A DNA stretch of 46,516 nucleotides from Fidelibacterota bacterium (GCA_012964665.1 DTTO01000041.1:1-46516); one strand, 5' to 3'; shown: positions 1-9,937, counted from the stretch's first letter. Numbers and translations: made by a program. The notes: generated from the sequence alone by a model not told the origin.

Positions 1-1442
<1,442 letters not shown>

Positions 1443-1456
1443 AATTAATATTATCT

Positions 1457-1487
1457 ATAACTAGTAATAATTCCTATTACTAGTTAT
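1457..1487. promoter_or_regulatory. Probable PerR/Fur operator, 13-bp palindromic arms
   Basis: A perfect inverted repeat, ATAACTAGTAATA, a 5-nt spacer ATTCC, then TATTACTAGTTAT, lies between divergent perR and the small Cys-rich gene at 1560. Fur/PerR boxes are AT-rich palindromes of this kind, and the position would allow control of both directions (perR-katG and the 66-residue protein). That PerR is the binding protein is inferred from proximity. Confidence 0.75.
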
Positions 1488-1559
1488 TTTTCACATTAAA
1501 AAATAAAAACTGGTGTAAATTAAACGGAAAGTTTTTCATAAAATAAAAAGGAATAAATA

Positions 1560-1760
1560 ATGGTTGATTATACATGTGAAACTTGTGGAATGGGTGTGAC
1601 TGGCATGTCTTGCGCCAAGTGCGGCGAAGCACTAGTCCATGATCATATTACCAAAGATGATGGTACTCAAGTCGCTGTTTCTAAATGTCCAGATGGACAT
1701 GGACAAATCAAATCTCCAATGTGTTGTGGTAATGACATGGGTTGCAGTGTAGAAAACTAA
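1560..1760 (+). CDS. Small Cys-rich double zinc-ribbon-like protein
   Basis: A 66-residue soluble protein of unknown function. It carries eight cysteines: Cys6-x2-Cys9 and Cys18-x2-Cys21 form a rubredoxin/zinc-ribbon-like knuckle pair. Cys43, Cys55, Cys56 and Cys62 follow, with His27, His29 and His47 nearby. There is no signal peptide or membrane segment. An AAGGAA ribosome-binding site precedes the ATG by about 6 nt. It is transcribed divergently from perR-katG across the shared palindrome, so peroxide-inducible expression is likely. A role in metal binding, redox buffering or electron donation to a peroxidase is plausible but is not shown by sequence. The coding assignment is supported by the start signals, the cysteine pattern and the strong terminator downstream. 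Confidence 0.8.
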   Translation: MVDYTCETCGMGVTGMSCAKCGEALVHDHITKDDGTQVAVSKCPDGHGQIKSPMCCGNDMGCSVEN

Positions 1761-1828
1761 ATATTAATGTAAATACCAACCCCAATTTTGACACTATAGG
1801 ATAGGGGTAATATGGGCATTCATCAAAA

Positions 1829-1862
1829 TAAAAAAGCCCTGCGGTTTCCGCAGGGCTTTTTT
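1829..1862. terminator. Bidirectional intrinsic terminator
   Basis: A perfect 10-bp stem (AGCCCTGCGG / CCGCAGGGCT, 1835-1844 and 1848-1857) with a TTT loop is flanked by an A-tract on the left and a T-tract on the right. It sits between the convergent gene at 1560-1760 (+) and the minus-strand gene ending at 1883, so it can stop transcription from both sides. Confidence 0.95.
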
Positions 1863-1882
1863 ACATAGAATAAATACTTCTT

Positions 1883-2671
1883 TTAGAAGCCTTCCACTTT
1901 TCCTGACTTCTTATAAAGCTGATAAACAATATGCCATCCGAGCGCCACAACCAACATCAATACAAGCCAATTAGTAGACTCAGTGACTCCGAATTTTCCG
2001 CCGGATAATACACCAGCTGCATGATGTTCATTAATCATGGTCCAGATCAGTGGCACGGACATATAGGTATTATGTTTGGAGCGTAACCCAGCTAATGCAA
2101 CTAATGAACCGTCCGGTGCTTCACCATTTTTGATGGCCGTAATAATCTTTTGCTGGGCCGGCCAAATTCGAAACCAGACGTTAAAGGCCATATTGGTTCC
2201 AAACAATGTGCCCAAGTGAATATTAAATGAACGGTAGCTAAAATCTGCCCATTCTTTCATTAAATAAACAACTATACCCACCAATACAAAACTAATGATT
2301 GTTATAACGCGGACGTTTGATGCCAATCCACTTTTATAAAGTGCGTCATACAGGAAAACACCTAGAAACGTAACCGCAATCATCACCAGCGCACTGGTAT
2401 CAAATCCTGAATCTGGATCATTAAAGGTTAAACCACCGTGGTAGTACACAACCAACAGCAGAACTAAACCAGTGATCCAAGTCCAGGCGGCTCCCCAGCG
2501 AAAAAAGTAAAGTGTGCGCGGCATCAATTCCGGTACCACTTTTTTCTTGGTGTCGCTATCAAGCGTTGCAACAAAGTGACCATTAATCCAATTAAAAAAA
2601 TACAACAGACCAATCCAAAGGACGCCTGCGATAACGTGTAACCATTTAAAAATGGGATGAATCAATTCCAT
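1883..2671 (-). CDS. PuuD-like membrane protein (urate oxidase N-terminal domain family)
   Basis: An integral membrane protein of 262 residues with about seven or eight hydrophobic helices. The N-terminus has the pattern HPIFKWLHVIAGVLWIGLLY. Its histidines and WIG motif resemble the membrane domain of the PuuD urate hydroxylase (Urate_ox_N family). The cytochrome c domain that follows in true PuuD enzymes is absent, so urate oxidation cannot be assumed. A GGAGAA ribosome-binding site lies just upstream of the ATG. It follows glutamate dehydrogenase by 84 nt on the same strand and is the last gene of the minus-strand run before the terminator at 1829-1862. Histidines in the first and later helices could bind heme. 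Family assignment is moderate and function unknown. Confidence 0.7.
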   Translation of the reverse strand: MELIHPIFKWLHVIAGVLWIGLLYFFNWINGHFVATLDSDTKKKVVPELMPRTLYFFRWGAAWTWITGLVLLLVVYYHGGLTFNDPDSGFDTSALVMIAVTFLGVFLYDALYKSGLASNVRVITIISFVLVGIVVYLMKEWADFSYRSFNIHLGTLFGTNMAFNVWFRIWPAQQKIITAIKNGEAPDGSLVALAGLRSKHNTYMSVPLIWTMINEHHAAGVLSGGKFGVTESTNWLVLMLVVALGWHIVYQLYKKSGKVEGF

Positions 2672-2755
2672 ATTTTTCTCCTTTAGTTATGAAATAATCT
2701 GCATTATGAATTATTTCGGGAAATTAGGTTATAAGTCCATCAGTAATCTATGCCT

Positions 2756-3997
2756 TTACACACCACGTAGTTCGAATGCGCGTGCGACACGGTCAATCGC
2801 AACCATGTATGCGGCAGTACGTAACGAAATCTTTTTCTTGTCACTCAAAGCGGCCACTTCTTTAAAGGCATTCACCAACTTTCGTTCCAGTTTTGCATTA
2901 ACATCCTCTTCTTCCCACTGGAATTGCTGTAGGTTTTGAACCCATTCAAAATAGGATACCGTTACACCCCCGGCATTTGTCAAGATATCGGGAACCACAT
3001 GTACACCTTTTTCAAACAGTGTTTCACTGGCAGGAGGGGTGGTTGGCCCATTGGCCGCTTCAATCACATATCTGCAATTGATTTGATCCACATTCATTTT
3101 ATGGATTACACCTCCCAAAGCAGCCGGGATTAGGAAATCTACTTCCAGTGCAATAAGATCATCATTGGATATCTCTTTTCCCTGTCCACAACCTTTAATT
3201 GTCCGGTGTTCGTAAGCATAGTCAAAAAGGGCGTCAGTATCAAAACCATCAGGCGCATGCAGACCACCATGTACGTCACTTGCGGCAATCAGTTTACAAC
3301 CCATATCTCCTAGGAATTTTCCAGCATAGGATCCGACATTTCCAAATCCCTGGATTGCTACTGTGGCACCTTTTAGTTCCACACCAAATTTTGATGCTGT
3401 CTCCCGTACGGTAATTGCTACACCTTTCCCCGTAGCACTTTCCCGACCAAGGGATCCCCCAAGGCTAATCGGTTTACCCGTAACAATGGCCGGCGTATGT
3501 CCATGCATCTGACCGTACTCATCCATAAACCAGGCCATGACCTGAGCATTTGTGTTGACATCGGGTGCAGGAACATCTTTGTTAGGTCCAATCACCGGAT
3601 CAATAGCACGGAAAAATCTGCGAGATAAACGTTCTAATTCCCGCTCACTGTATCCAGAAGGATCAATTGTAATGCCACCCTTACCGCCACCATATGGAAT
3701 ATCTACCAAGGCGGTCTTCCAAGTCATTAATGCTGCCAAGGAACGAACCTCGTCAATATCCACCTCATGATGATACCTTATTCCACCCTTAAATGGGCCA
3801 CGCGAATTGTTGTGTTGAACGCGGTAGCCCTTAAAACTTTCTAGAGATTCGTCATCCCTTCGAAGAAGCACTTCTACGGTCAGCTCCCGATCGGGCATGC
3901 GCAGTGAATTGCGAATATTTTCGTCCAATCCTAAAAGATCTGCGGCACGGTCGAATTGATCAACGGATGCTTTTAAATTACTTACTTTTACACTCAT
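2756..3997 (-). CDS. gdhA: Glutamate dehydrogenase (Glu/Leu/Phe/Val dehydrogenase family)
   Basis: Catalyses reversible oxidative deamination of glutamate to 2-oxoglutarate and ammonia in the cytoplasm. The 413 residues are typical for hexameric bacterial GDH. Visible motifs are the substrate-binding segment around Lys70 and Lys94, the glycine-rich PYGGGKGG with catalytic Lys106, the conserved DVPAPDVNT (Asp146), and the Rossmann motif GFGNVGS (217-223). The length and motifs resemble the NAD-linked RocG/GudB group, but cofactor choice cannot be settled here. A strong AAGGAG site precedes the ATG. The gene starts 22 nt after the universal stress protein gene, so read-through from the molybdoenzyme cluster is possible. 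Confidence 0.95.
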   Translation of the reverse strand: MSVKVSNLKASVDQFDRAADLLGLDENIRNSLRMPDRELTVEVLLRRDDESLESFKGYRVQHNNSRGPFKGGIRYHHEVDIDEVRSLAALMTWKTALVDIPYGGGKGGITIDPSGYSERELERLSRRFFRAIDPVIGPNKDVPAPDVNTNAQVMAWFMDEYGQMHGHTPAIVTGKPISLGGSLGRESATGKGVAITVRETASKFGVELKGATVAIQGFGNVGSYAGKFLGDMGCKLIAASDVHGGLHAPDGFDTDALFDYAYEHRTIKGCGQGKEISNDDLIALEVDFLIPAALGGVIHKMNVDQINCRYVIEAANGPTTPPASETLFEKGVHVVPDILTNAGGVTVSYFEWVQNLQQFQWEEEDVNAKLERKLVNAFKEVAALSDKKKISLRTAAYMVAIDRVARAFELRGV

Positions 3998-4019
3998 GAT
4001 TAGACTCCTTGATTGTCGG

Positions 4020-4907
4020 TCAAGATTTTACGATTAGAATTGGCCCCTGACACGCATTCATGACTTTCAATGGTTTACTACCTTTGAAAAACTTCGATAG
4101 CGGACTTTTAGTAGATGCACCCATGACAATAATATGGTCATCGCCTGCAAGCAACACTACTGTTTTATGGAATTTTCCTTCCTCAAATTTGATATGATGA
4201 TTAATACCGCAACGTCTTAATAACTTGGATGCCCATTTGGATGATGACTTGTAACCTTCCCTGAACAAACTGGTGTCAGAAACAGTCAGGGCGGTAACAT
4301 TAAGATCGAAAGCCTGAGCTACACGAATCCCATACTTGACCGCTTTACGTGTATTAGGTGCATCATTAACACTCAAAAGTAGACTGTAATTTTTGTCCGA
4401 CTGGAAATTTTTTACGACAAAAATAGAACTGTCAATGTATTGCACCAGATCGTGTGCCATATTTCGTTTTTTACTTCCGCCGATAATGGTTACATCATAA
4501 CCATGATTTTTTACTTCATCCCTTAATTCCGGTATAATCTCCCCATTGCGGAGGATCAGGTTTACATCTTCGCAGATTGTCCCCTTTAGGTAAACTTCTA
4601 AGCGATTACCTCCCGTATGTACTAAAGTGTTTTTGGGAAAACCGGCTTCAATATCTGTCCGCTCAATAAATTCTTTTTCTGCCAGATATTCAAAGGCCCA
4701 TTCTAGCACATCCACACCAGGGCGATCGAAATCCCAGGATTCCATACGTTCCTGAGCCATTCCCACCACCTTGGTACTGAATTCACTAATCTTTTCTCCC
4801 ACGTAGGCAATAGTTACATCGGCCTTGAATGCACGTGCAACCTTCATGCCGACACTTAAGGTTGGTCCAGAATATTCTTGACTGCTAACTGCGATCAGTA
4901 TTTTCAT
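4020..4907 (-). CDS. Tandem universal stress protein (UspA-like)
   Basis: A cytoplasmic 295-residue protein with two Usp alpha/beta domains. The first (about 1-155) begins with MKILIAVSS. The second (about 165-295) begins YSLLLSVNDAP and ends with a Usp nucleotide-binding-like segment, VMGASTKSPLSKFFKGS. I start it at the ATG at 4905-4907: the longer open frame upstream would run through the end of the carrier gene, and this ATG forms an ATGA overlap with that gene's stop. The coupling suggests that its level is tied to the SLC13-like carrier; Usp domains often accompany or regulate ion carriers. Ligand and exact role are unknown. Confidence 0.88.
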   Translation of the reverse strand: MKILIAVSSQEYSGPTLSVGMKVARAFKADVTIAYVGEKISEFSTKVVGMAQERMESWDFDRPGVDVLEWAFEYLAEKEFIERTDIEAGFPKNTLVHTGGNRLEVYLKGTICEDVNLILRNGEIIPELRDEVKNHGYDVTIIGGSKKRNMAHDLVQYIDSSIFVVKNFQSDKNYSLLLSVNDAPNTRKAVKYGIRVAQAFDLNVTALTVSDTSLFREGYKSSSKWASKLLRRCGINHHIKFEEGKFHKTVVLLAGDDHIIVMGASTKSPLSKFFKGSKPLKVMNACQGPILIVKS

Positions 4908-6319
4908 TTTAGTAATGGCCAGTAAAAGAATGAGACTAGAAACAGTAATACAATCGACATGAGGAACAGTTTCCAGCCTGCCTTCAAATAATCTTTTGAA
5001 GTAACAAGGCCAGTAGAATGTATAATCATACATGTAGGTGACGCCACTACTGTTAAATAGGCAAATGCAGATGCAATCGTAGTTGCAATACCTAAAATAA
5101 TCGGATCACCACCCATATCCAGTATAATTGGACCCAATACAGCTACAGTTGCGGCATTACTTAATAAGTTTGTAAGAATACCACTTAAAACCACTGAGAA
5201 AAACCAGCGCACCATACCTATATCTTGGAAAAGGATTTCTAAGAACCCGAGTGCTTTTTCTGCAACCCATAAAGCAGCACCTGTTTCTTTCATATGGATA
5301 CCAAGAGAAATCGCTGCCCCAAATAACAAAATAACACCCCAGTTGGTATTATGGGCAATCTCTTTCCATTCAATCAACCCAAATGTAAGATATAGAAAAA
5401 CACCTGTAAGCGCAACAATGCCAAGACCAATAAACGGGCTTAGGAATACCCACCCTAAAAAGACCAAAAAGAAAACAACAATAGCCATCATCTGGTCTCC
5501 TGTAAGCTTCCCTGTCTTTGCAACACTTACCTTGAGTTTCCGCACAGCCGAATCCATTATTTTCTCTCTAGGAGTAAATGTAAACCATAGAATTAACGCT
5601 GCAATTGGTATTTCGATCAGCAGCATAGGGTAAGCATATTTCATCCATTTTAAATAAGATATATCGCCTAGCCCAAATTCTGATAGATAACCAATCATAA
5701 TCACATTCCGTCCTCCACCAGAGGGGGTTCCTACAGAACCAATGGCACAGCCATAAGCGATCGAAAAAAGCAGCAGTGTTGACAAGTTAGTCGCTTTGTC
5801 AGTTTTTAGACCAGCATTTCGAATAAGAGAAAGGGCAACAGGCAACATCATCGCCGCCACTGTATGCTCCCCGATAAAGGAAGCCAGAATTGCTGATACC
5901 GCAACAAAACCAAGGACGATTCTCCAAGTCTTATTCCCAGTGATATTGATGATTCCAATTGCCAGCCTTTTGTCCAATCCCTGATGAACAATAGAAATGG
6001 CGAGCATCAATGAACCCATTATAAAAAATACCGCATCACTCATGAAAGATGAAGCCACTCCGTCAGGGGTATCAACACCAAGTATCACTTCCATTATCAA
6101 AATTAGAATTGCCACAGCGGGAAGGGGAATCGATTCACTGATAATAAGGATCAAAGTCGTCAAAACAATGATCAATGTACGGTGCCCTTCAGAAGTTAAC
6201 CCTTCCGGGGAGGGGAGGTAGAAAAGTAGAATACTAACGAAAAAAGAAATGATGAGCCATTTTTTTCTGGTAATCCAGAATAGAGAATCAGAAACAAATC
6301 GGTGTGAAAGACTCAACAT
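4904..6319 (-). CDS. SLC13/DASS-like anion:sodium symporter with altered signature
   Basis: An inner-membrane carrier of 471 residues with about 11-12 hydrophobic helices and the internal two-fold layout of the divalent anion:sodium symporter family (dicarboxylate, sulfate and related anions). The second-repeat signature is recognisable as SNAATVAVLGP. The first repeat, normally SNTATAAMMLP, reads GEHTVAAMMLP at about 150-160, so the SNT residues that contact Na+ and substrate in VcINDY are replaced by Gly-Glu-His. A glycine-rich segment, GTPSGGGRN, lies near 197-205. It is translationally coupled to the downstream Usp gene and lies 27 nt after moaE. The substrate is unknown; a sulfur or metal oxyanion is an inference from context. 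Confidence 0.85.
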   Translation of the reverse strand: MLSLSHRFVSDSLFWITRKKWLIISFFVSILLFYLPSPEGLTSEGHRTLIIVLTTLILIISESIPLPAVAILILIMEVILGVDTPDGVASSFMSDAVFFIMGSLMLAISIVHQGLDKRLAIGIINITGNKTWRIVLGFVAVSAILASFIGEHTVAAMMLPVALSLIRNAGLKTDKATNLSTLLLFSIAYGCAIGSVGTPSGGGRNVIMIGYLSEFGLGDISYLKWMKYAYPMLLIEIPIAALILWFTFTPREKIMDSAVRKLKVSVAKTGKLTGDQMMAIVVFFLVFLGWVFLSPFIGLGIVALTGVFLYLTFGLIEWKEIAHNTNWGVILLFGAAISLGIHMKETGAALWVAEKALGFLEILFQDIGMVRWFFSVVLSGILTNLLSNAATVAVLGPIILDMGGDPIILGIATTIASAFAYLTVVASPTCMIIHSTGLVTSKDYLKAGWKLFLMSIVLLFLVSFFYWPLLK

Positions 6320-6346
6320 TTGAGCCGAGAATTTAGATCATAAAGA

Positions 6347-6763
6347 TTATCGGTGAGTACACTCACTAGGAATTCGGGAGCCATCTTCCATTATTGCCCA
6401 TTTCCAGATGGGTATCCGCTTTTTGAGTTCGGAAATGAACCAAGACATACCTTCAAGACCTTCTTTCCGGTGTTTGGTCCAAATGGCCACATGTAGACTG
6501 GCTTCTCCCACATTTACCTTACCAACACGGTGTCTGCAAAATAGATTATGTACCGGGTATTTCTGCATAGTCTCTTCCGCCAATTTCCTTAGTTCTGCTT
6601 CTGCCATTCCTTCGTATTGCTCATATTCCAGTGCTGTAATGTTTTCTCCGTGTTCTGTATCCCGAACTCGACCGTTGAACACCAGCTCCGCCCCATCATC
6701 CTGATGTGAATTATCCGATGGAAATGGCGTTATGGGACCATTAATTATTTCCACATGAATCAT
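6347..6763 (-). CDS. moaE: Molybdopterin synthase large subunit MoaE
   Basis: Catalytic subunit of molybdopterin synthase, which inserts two sulfurs from MoaD thiocarboxylate into cyclic pyranopterin monophosphate. The 138-residue protein has the family pattern: GRVRD (31-35), LEYEQYEGMAE (about 45-55), His98-Arg99, and SELKKRIPIWK with Lys114 and Lys121. These correspond to catalytic Lys119 and Lys126 of E. coli MoaE. The start codon directly abuts the moaD stop, as expected for stoichiometric partners. It is part of the moa/moe cluster downstream of the molybdoenzyme. Confidence 0.96.
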   Translation of the reverse strand: MIHVEIINGPITPFPSDNSHQDDGAELVFNGRVRDTEHGENITALEYEQYEGMAEAELRKLAEETMQKYPVHNLFCRHRVGKVNVGEASLHVAIWTKHRKEGLEGMSWFISELKKRIPIWKWAIMEDGSRIPSECTHR

Positions 6764-7009
6764 TTATCCTCCCTGCACCGGGGGAATAAAAGCAACTTCA
6801 TCCCCATCTTTGAGTTCTACTACATCTGGAATATATTTTTGGTTAACTGCTGTACGTAAACTCACGCCATCTAATTTTCCATCTGCTCTATCCCTAATGA
6901 TTTTTTCCAATGTATCTGTTGTGGCGCCAGATTCTAATTCTATTAATAATATATCAGTATCCAGAGCATACATAACTTGGGAAAAACACTTTACATTTAC
7001 TGTTATCAT
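6764..7009 (-). CDS. moaD: Molybdopterin synthase sulfur carrier subunit MoaD
   Basis: A ubiquitin-fold sulfur carrier of 81 residues. The C-terminus is VQGG, the double glycine that MoeB adenylates and that then carries a thiocarboxylate for molybdopterin synthase. The preceding ELKDGDEVAFIPPV is typical for MoaD. The start overlaps the moeB stop (ATGA), and the stop abuts moaE. So activating enzyme, carrier and synthase are encoded consecutively. Full length, no anomalies. Confidence 0.96.
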   Translation of the reverse strand: MITVNVKCFSQVMYALDTDILLIELESGATTDTLEKIIRDRADGKLDGVSLRTAVNQKYIPDVVELKDGDEVAFIPPVQGG

Positions 7010-7980
7010 AATACTATCGTTTGCATTGAATGGTTCATGCCATCATAAATGAGGAGTTTTCCTATTAAGTTCGGTTTTGCGCCCACAATTAATTTTACGA
7101 CCTCTAGTGCCTGAATATTTCCAATAATTCCAGGAATCATTCCCAATACTCCAGCATCTGCACACGCATCGCCACTGGAGGTCGGTTCCGGAAATAAATC
7201 GCCATAACCCGGACTACCATTGGCATTCAAAACAGCAACTTGCCCTTCATAGCGATATAGCCCGCCGTATACCATAGGAATCTCTAATTTTTTGGACAAC
7301 TGGTCAATTAATTGCCGCGTTTGAATATTATCCGTTGCATCAATGATAATGGTTGCATCCTTTACAAAATTCAATCCATTATTTTCATCTAAAAATTCTT
7401 CTATTGGTTCAACTATGGCCGATTCATTCAATTGCATTAACTTTTCTTTGGCTACTTGTACTTTTAGTCGACCAATGTCCTCAACACCATATAATGGCTG
7501 TCGATGCAGGTTCGATAATTCTACTTTATCACCATCAATAATTTTTAGTTTTCCGATTCCAGACGCAATGAGTGATTGGGAAACTGGACATCCCAGTCCA
7601 CCCATTCCCACCAAAGCCACAGTGGCATTGTTTAGTTTTTTTTGTCCTTCAATCCCTATTTCCGGCAACACCGTTTGTCTTGCCCATCGACTCATGTCCT
7701 TCCTTTCATTTTGGAATAATTCCCATGCTTGCGCACCACCTAAAAGACTATATGTATTATTCAAATCCTGTTCGATGATAATGCCTTCCGTCACAATCCC
7801 AAACTGACAGATAAGCACTTTTTTATATTGAGTTTCGGGAATAGCATCTGCAATTGCAACAACAGGGTTTAAGCTTGTTAATTGGAATTCTTCCCGCTGA
7901 TCTTTTGTCCGAATATCGATGACAGAAAAAGATTTTTCTTTATCAATCCATTCCTGCAGTTCATGGGGAGTGAGAATCAT
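7006..7980 (-). CDS. moeB: MoeB-type MoaD-activating enzyme with N-terminal rhodanese domain
   Basis: Adenylates the MoaD C-terminus. I start at the ATG at 7978-7980 (324 residues). It has a GGAAG site, and it overlaps the moeA stop as ATGA; an upstream ATG at 7995 lacks a good site. Residues 1-90 form a rhodanese-like domain (FSVIDIRTKDQ; Cys58 in the presumed active loop). This is followed by the E1 domain with the ATP motif GMGGLG (125-130), SNLHRQ (156-161) and ACADAGVLG. The domain order is reversed from MoeBR/MOCS3, where rhodanese is C-terminal. Both zinc CxxC pairs of typical MoeB are missing: GYGDLFPE replaces CYRCLF, and the protein ends at MQTIVL before the usual C-terminal CxxC. 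Rhodanese may supply the sulfur. Confidence 0.93.
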   Translation of the reverse strand: MILTPHELQEWIDKEKSFSVIDIRTKDQREEFQLTSLNPVVAIADAIPETQYKKVLICQFGIVTEGIIIEQDLNNTYSLLGGAQAWELFQNERKDMSRWARQTVLPEIGIEGQKKLNNATVALVGMGGLGCPVSQSLIASGIGKLKIIDGDKVELSNLHRQPLYGVEDIGRLKVQVAKEKLMQLNESAIVEPIEEFLDENNGLNFVKDATIIIDATDNIQTRQLIDQLSKKLEIPMVYGGLYRYEGQVAVLNANGSPGYGDLFPEPTSSGDACADAGVLGMIPGIIGNIQALEVVKLIVGAKPNLIGKLLIYDGMNHSMQTIVL

Positions 7981-9200
7981 AATATCGTCTTCCATGGCAA
8001 CATATTTACACTAATCTCTTCGCCTGCTTCTAATGCAGAATCCCCCATTTCAGATCCCAAAATACAATTTGCTTGCAGCGATGAGGAAAGCATATGAGAG
8101 CCCATTTTGGCAGAAGGTTTGCATACTAGTTTTCCATCTTCCATCCAGGCTTTTCCAAATAAGAATCGGTATTTTATTTTTTCTCTAGGAAATTTTTCTA
8201 CTAGTGTACCAGTTAATGCTGTTGCTTCCGGTTTGCCCATCATGGATTCCAAAACGGGCCAGACCCATTCCATAAACCCAATATATGATGATACCGGATT
8301 ACCGGGCAGTCCAAAGATCAATGTAGAATTGGCCGTTCCAAAAAAGAGAGGTCTCCCAGGTTTTTGGGCCACTTTCCAAAAATGCTCCTGAACACCAAGT
8401 CCCTTGAATACATCCCGTACATAGTCAAAACGACCCATGGAGACTCCTCCCGATGAGATAACCATATCACTTGTCTCCAAAGCTGCGGATAAAAATGACC
8501 GAAGCGATTCTTTATCATCTTTGATTACTTCTCTCATAATGATTTTTGCACCAGCTTTTTCAGTCAATTCCGTAAAAACATATAGGTTTGAATTAAAAAT
8601 TTGGCCCTGCCTTAATTTTTTCCCCGGTTCAACCAGTTCATTACCAGTACCAAAAATAGCAATACGAGGTTTTTTCGATACCCTTGCTTTTCCATAACCA
8701 AAGGTGGCCATCGTTCCAATTTCGCTGGGAGTGATACGTGTTCCTTTTGCGATTAGTTTATCATTCTTTTGTATTTCTTCTGCCTGCTTTCGGATATGTT
8801 TTCCTTCGTAGGCCTTTTGATATACTTGAACCGAATCGCCGTTGGAAAAACCACTTGTATCCTCCACAATTACAATAGCATTGGCGCCTTTAGGAATTTC
8901 TGCTCCTGTCATACACTGGACACATTCACCTGGCTCAAGAGTAAGATCGCAGGGAGAGCCTGCAGAACTGACACCTATCATCTTTAATGTGACAGGGTGA
9001 GAATCCGTAGCACTTTCTGTATCTTGGCAACGAACTGCAAACCCATCCATGGCCGAATTATCAAACTGGGGCATCGGAAAAGGGGCTTTTATATCTTGTG
9101 CCAAAATCCGATTATCAGATTTATTCAAAGAAACGAGAGTTTCTTCCAATTGCGGTATGTGTTTTTGGATAATGGATTTTGCTTCCTGGAAAGGTATCAT
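7977..9200 (-). CDS. moeA: Molybdopterin molybdenumtransferase MoeA
   Basis: Inserts molybdate into adenylylated molybdopterin to form Moco. The 407-residue protein is full length. It has the MoeA start with FDNSAMDGFAVR, then MTGAEIPKGANAIV, the MoCF-like domain with SSGGVSMGRFDYV, KPGRPLFFG, and the PGNPVSS motif near residue 300. A GGAAG site precedes the ATG. It overlaps the upstream permease stop by 4 nt and the downstream moeB start by 4 nt, giving tight translational coupling. MogA activity, which prepares its substrate, is encoded as part of the moaC-mogA fusion two genes upstream. Confidence 0.96.
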   Translation of the reverse strand: MIPFQEAKSIIQKHIPQLEETLVSLNKSDNRILAQDIKAPFPMPQFDNSAMDGFAVRCQDTESATDSHPVTLKMIGVSSAGSPCDLTLEPGECVQCMTGAEIPKGANAIVIVEDTSGFSNGDSVQVYQKAYEGKHIRKQAEEIQKNDKLIAKGTRITPSEIGTMATFGYGKARVSKKPRIAIFGTGNELVEPGKKLRQGQIFNSNLYVFTELTEKAGAKIIMREVIKDDKESLRSFLSAALETSDMVISSGGVSMGRFDYVRDVFKGLGVQEHFWKVAQKPGRPLFFGTANSTLIFGLPGNPVSSYIGFMEWVWPVLESMMGKPEATALTGTLVEKFPREKIKYRFLFGKAWMEDGKLVCKPSAKMGSHMLSSSLQANCILGSEMGDSALEAGEEISVNMLPWKTIL

Positions 9201-9937
9201 AGAATCTTCCTAATGAGAAAAATAATGGCAATTATTATTACACCGCCCATAATCTTTTGGATTGTTTTGGCTTCAAATTTAAAGGATCCAAAATAAGAAC
9301 CAGTAAAACCGCCAATGATCACCGCGCCTGCGAGGGGGAGAATAAATTCAGAGTTAAAAGTACCGGTATGCCCCCTGGCAATAACTCCCGCCAGAGAATT
9401 CACCCATATAAATAGGGCACCACCAGCAGCTGCTTCTTTTGCAGTACCCAAACCGAACATAATTATTAATGGAACCAGATATATTCCACCACCAATACCT
9501 ACTGCACCAGCGATAAACCCTAAAATACTGCCAATTACAAAAATGAAAATCCATTTCTGTAATCCAGATAATTGGATTCTAAATTCCAAATTATCAAAAA
9601 TATAAATACGGATAACTACCAGAATAAGAGTCATCAACAAAAAAAAATGGAAAATATCTTCCGGTAAATTCAATGTTCCTGCAAAAAAAGCCATTGGGAT
9701 AGATGTTATTAGAAAGGGAGCAATTAAACCGATTCGACCATGGCCATTGCGCCAAAAGTTAATCGAACCGATAAACGTCACGATTAAATTTAGGGATAGT
9801 GATGTAGTCGGAATAATTTGATAGCTGATACCAAAAATCGCAAGTAGTGCTGTATAAGATGAACCGCCGCCCAGACCTACGCTGGAATAGATAAATGCTA
9901 CAAATAAAAAAAGTACGGGAAGAATATATTCAATCAA
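9197..9937 (-). CDS. TauE/SafE (DUF81) family membrane permease
   Basis: A membrane protein of 246 residues with about eight hydrophobic helices and two glycine-rich repeats, SSVGLGGGSSYTALL (about 19-33) and IAGAVGIGGGIYLVPL. These are the signature of the TauE/SafE family. Characterised members export sulfite, sulfoacetate or related organosulfur anions. It is embedded between moaC-mogA and moeA with overlaps on both sides, so its function is very likely tied to the molybdoenzyme or to Moco synthesis. Possible roles are sulfur-oxyanion traffic for the enzyme or, less conventionally, molybdate or sulfur supply. No ModABC transporter is seen in the window. Confidence 0.9.
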   Translation of the reverse strand: MIEYILPVLFLFVAFIYSSVGLGGGSSYTALLAIFGISYQIIPTTSLSLNLIVTFIGSINFWRNGHGRIGLIAPFLITSIPMAFFAGTLNLPEDIFHFFLLMTLILVVIRIYIFDNLEFRIQLSGLQKWIFIFVIGSILGFIAGAVGIGGGIYLVPLIIMFGLGTAKEAAAGGALFIWVNSLAGVIARGHTGTFNSEFILPLAGAVIIGGFTGSYFGSFKFEAKTIQKIMGGVIIIAIIFLIRKIL

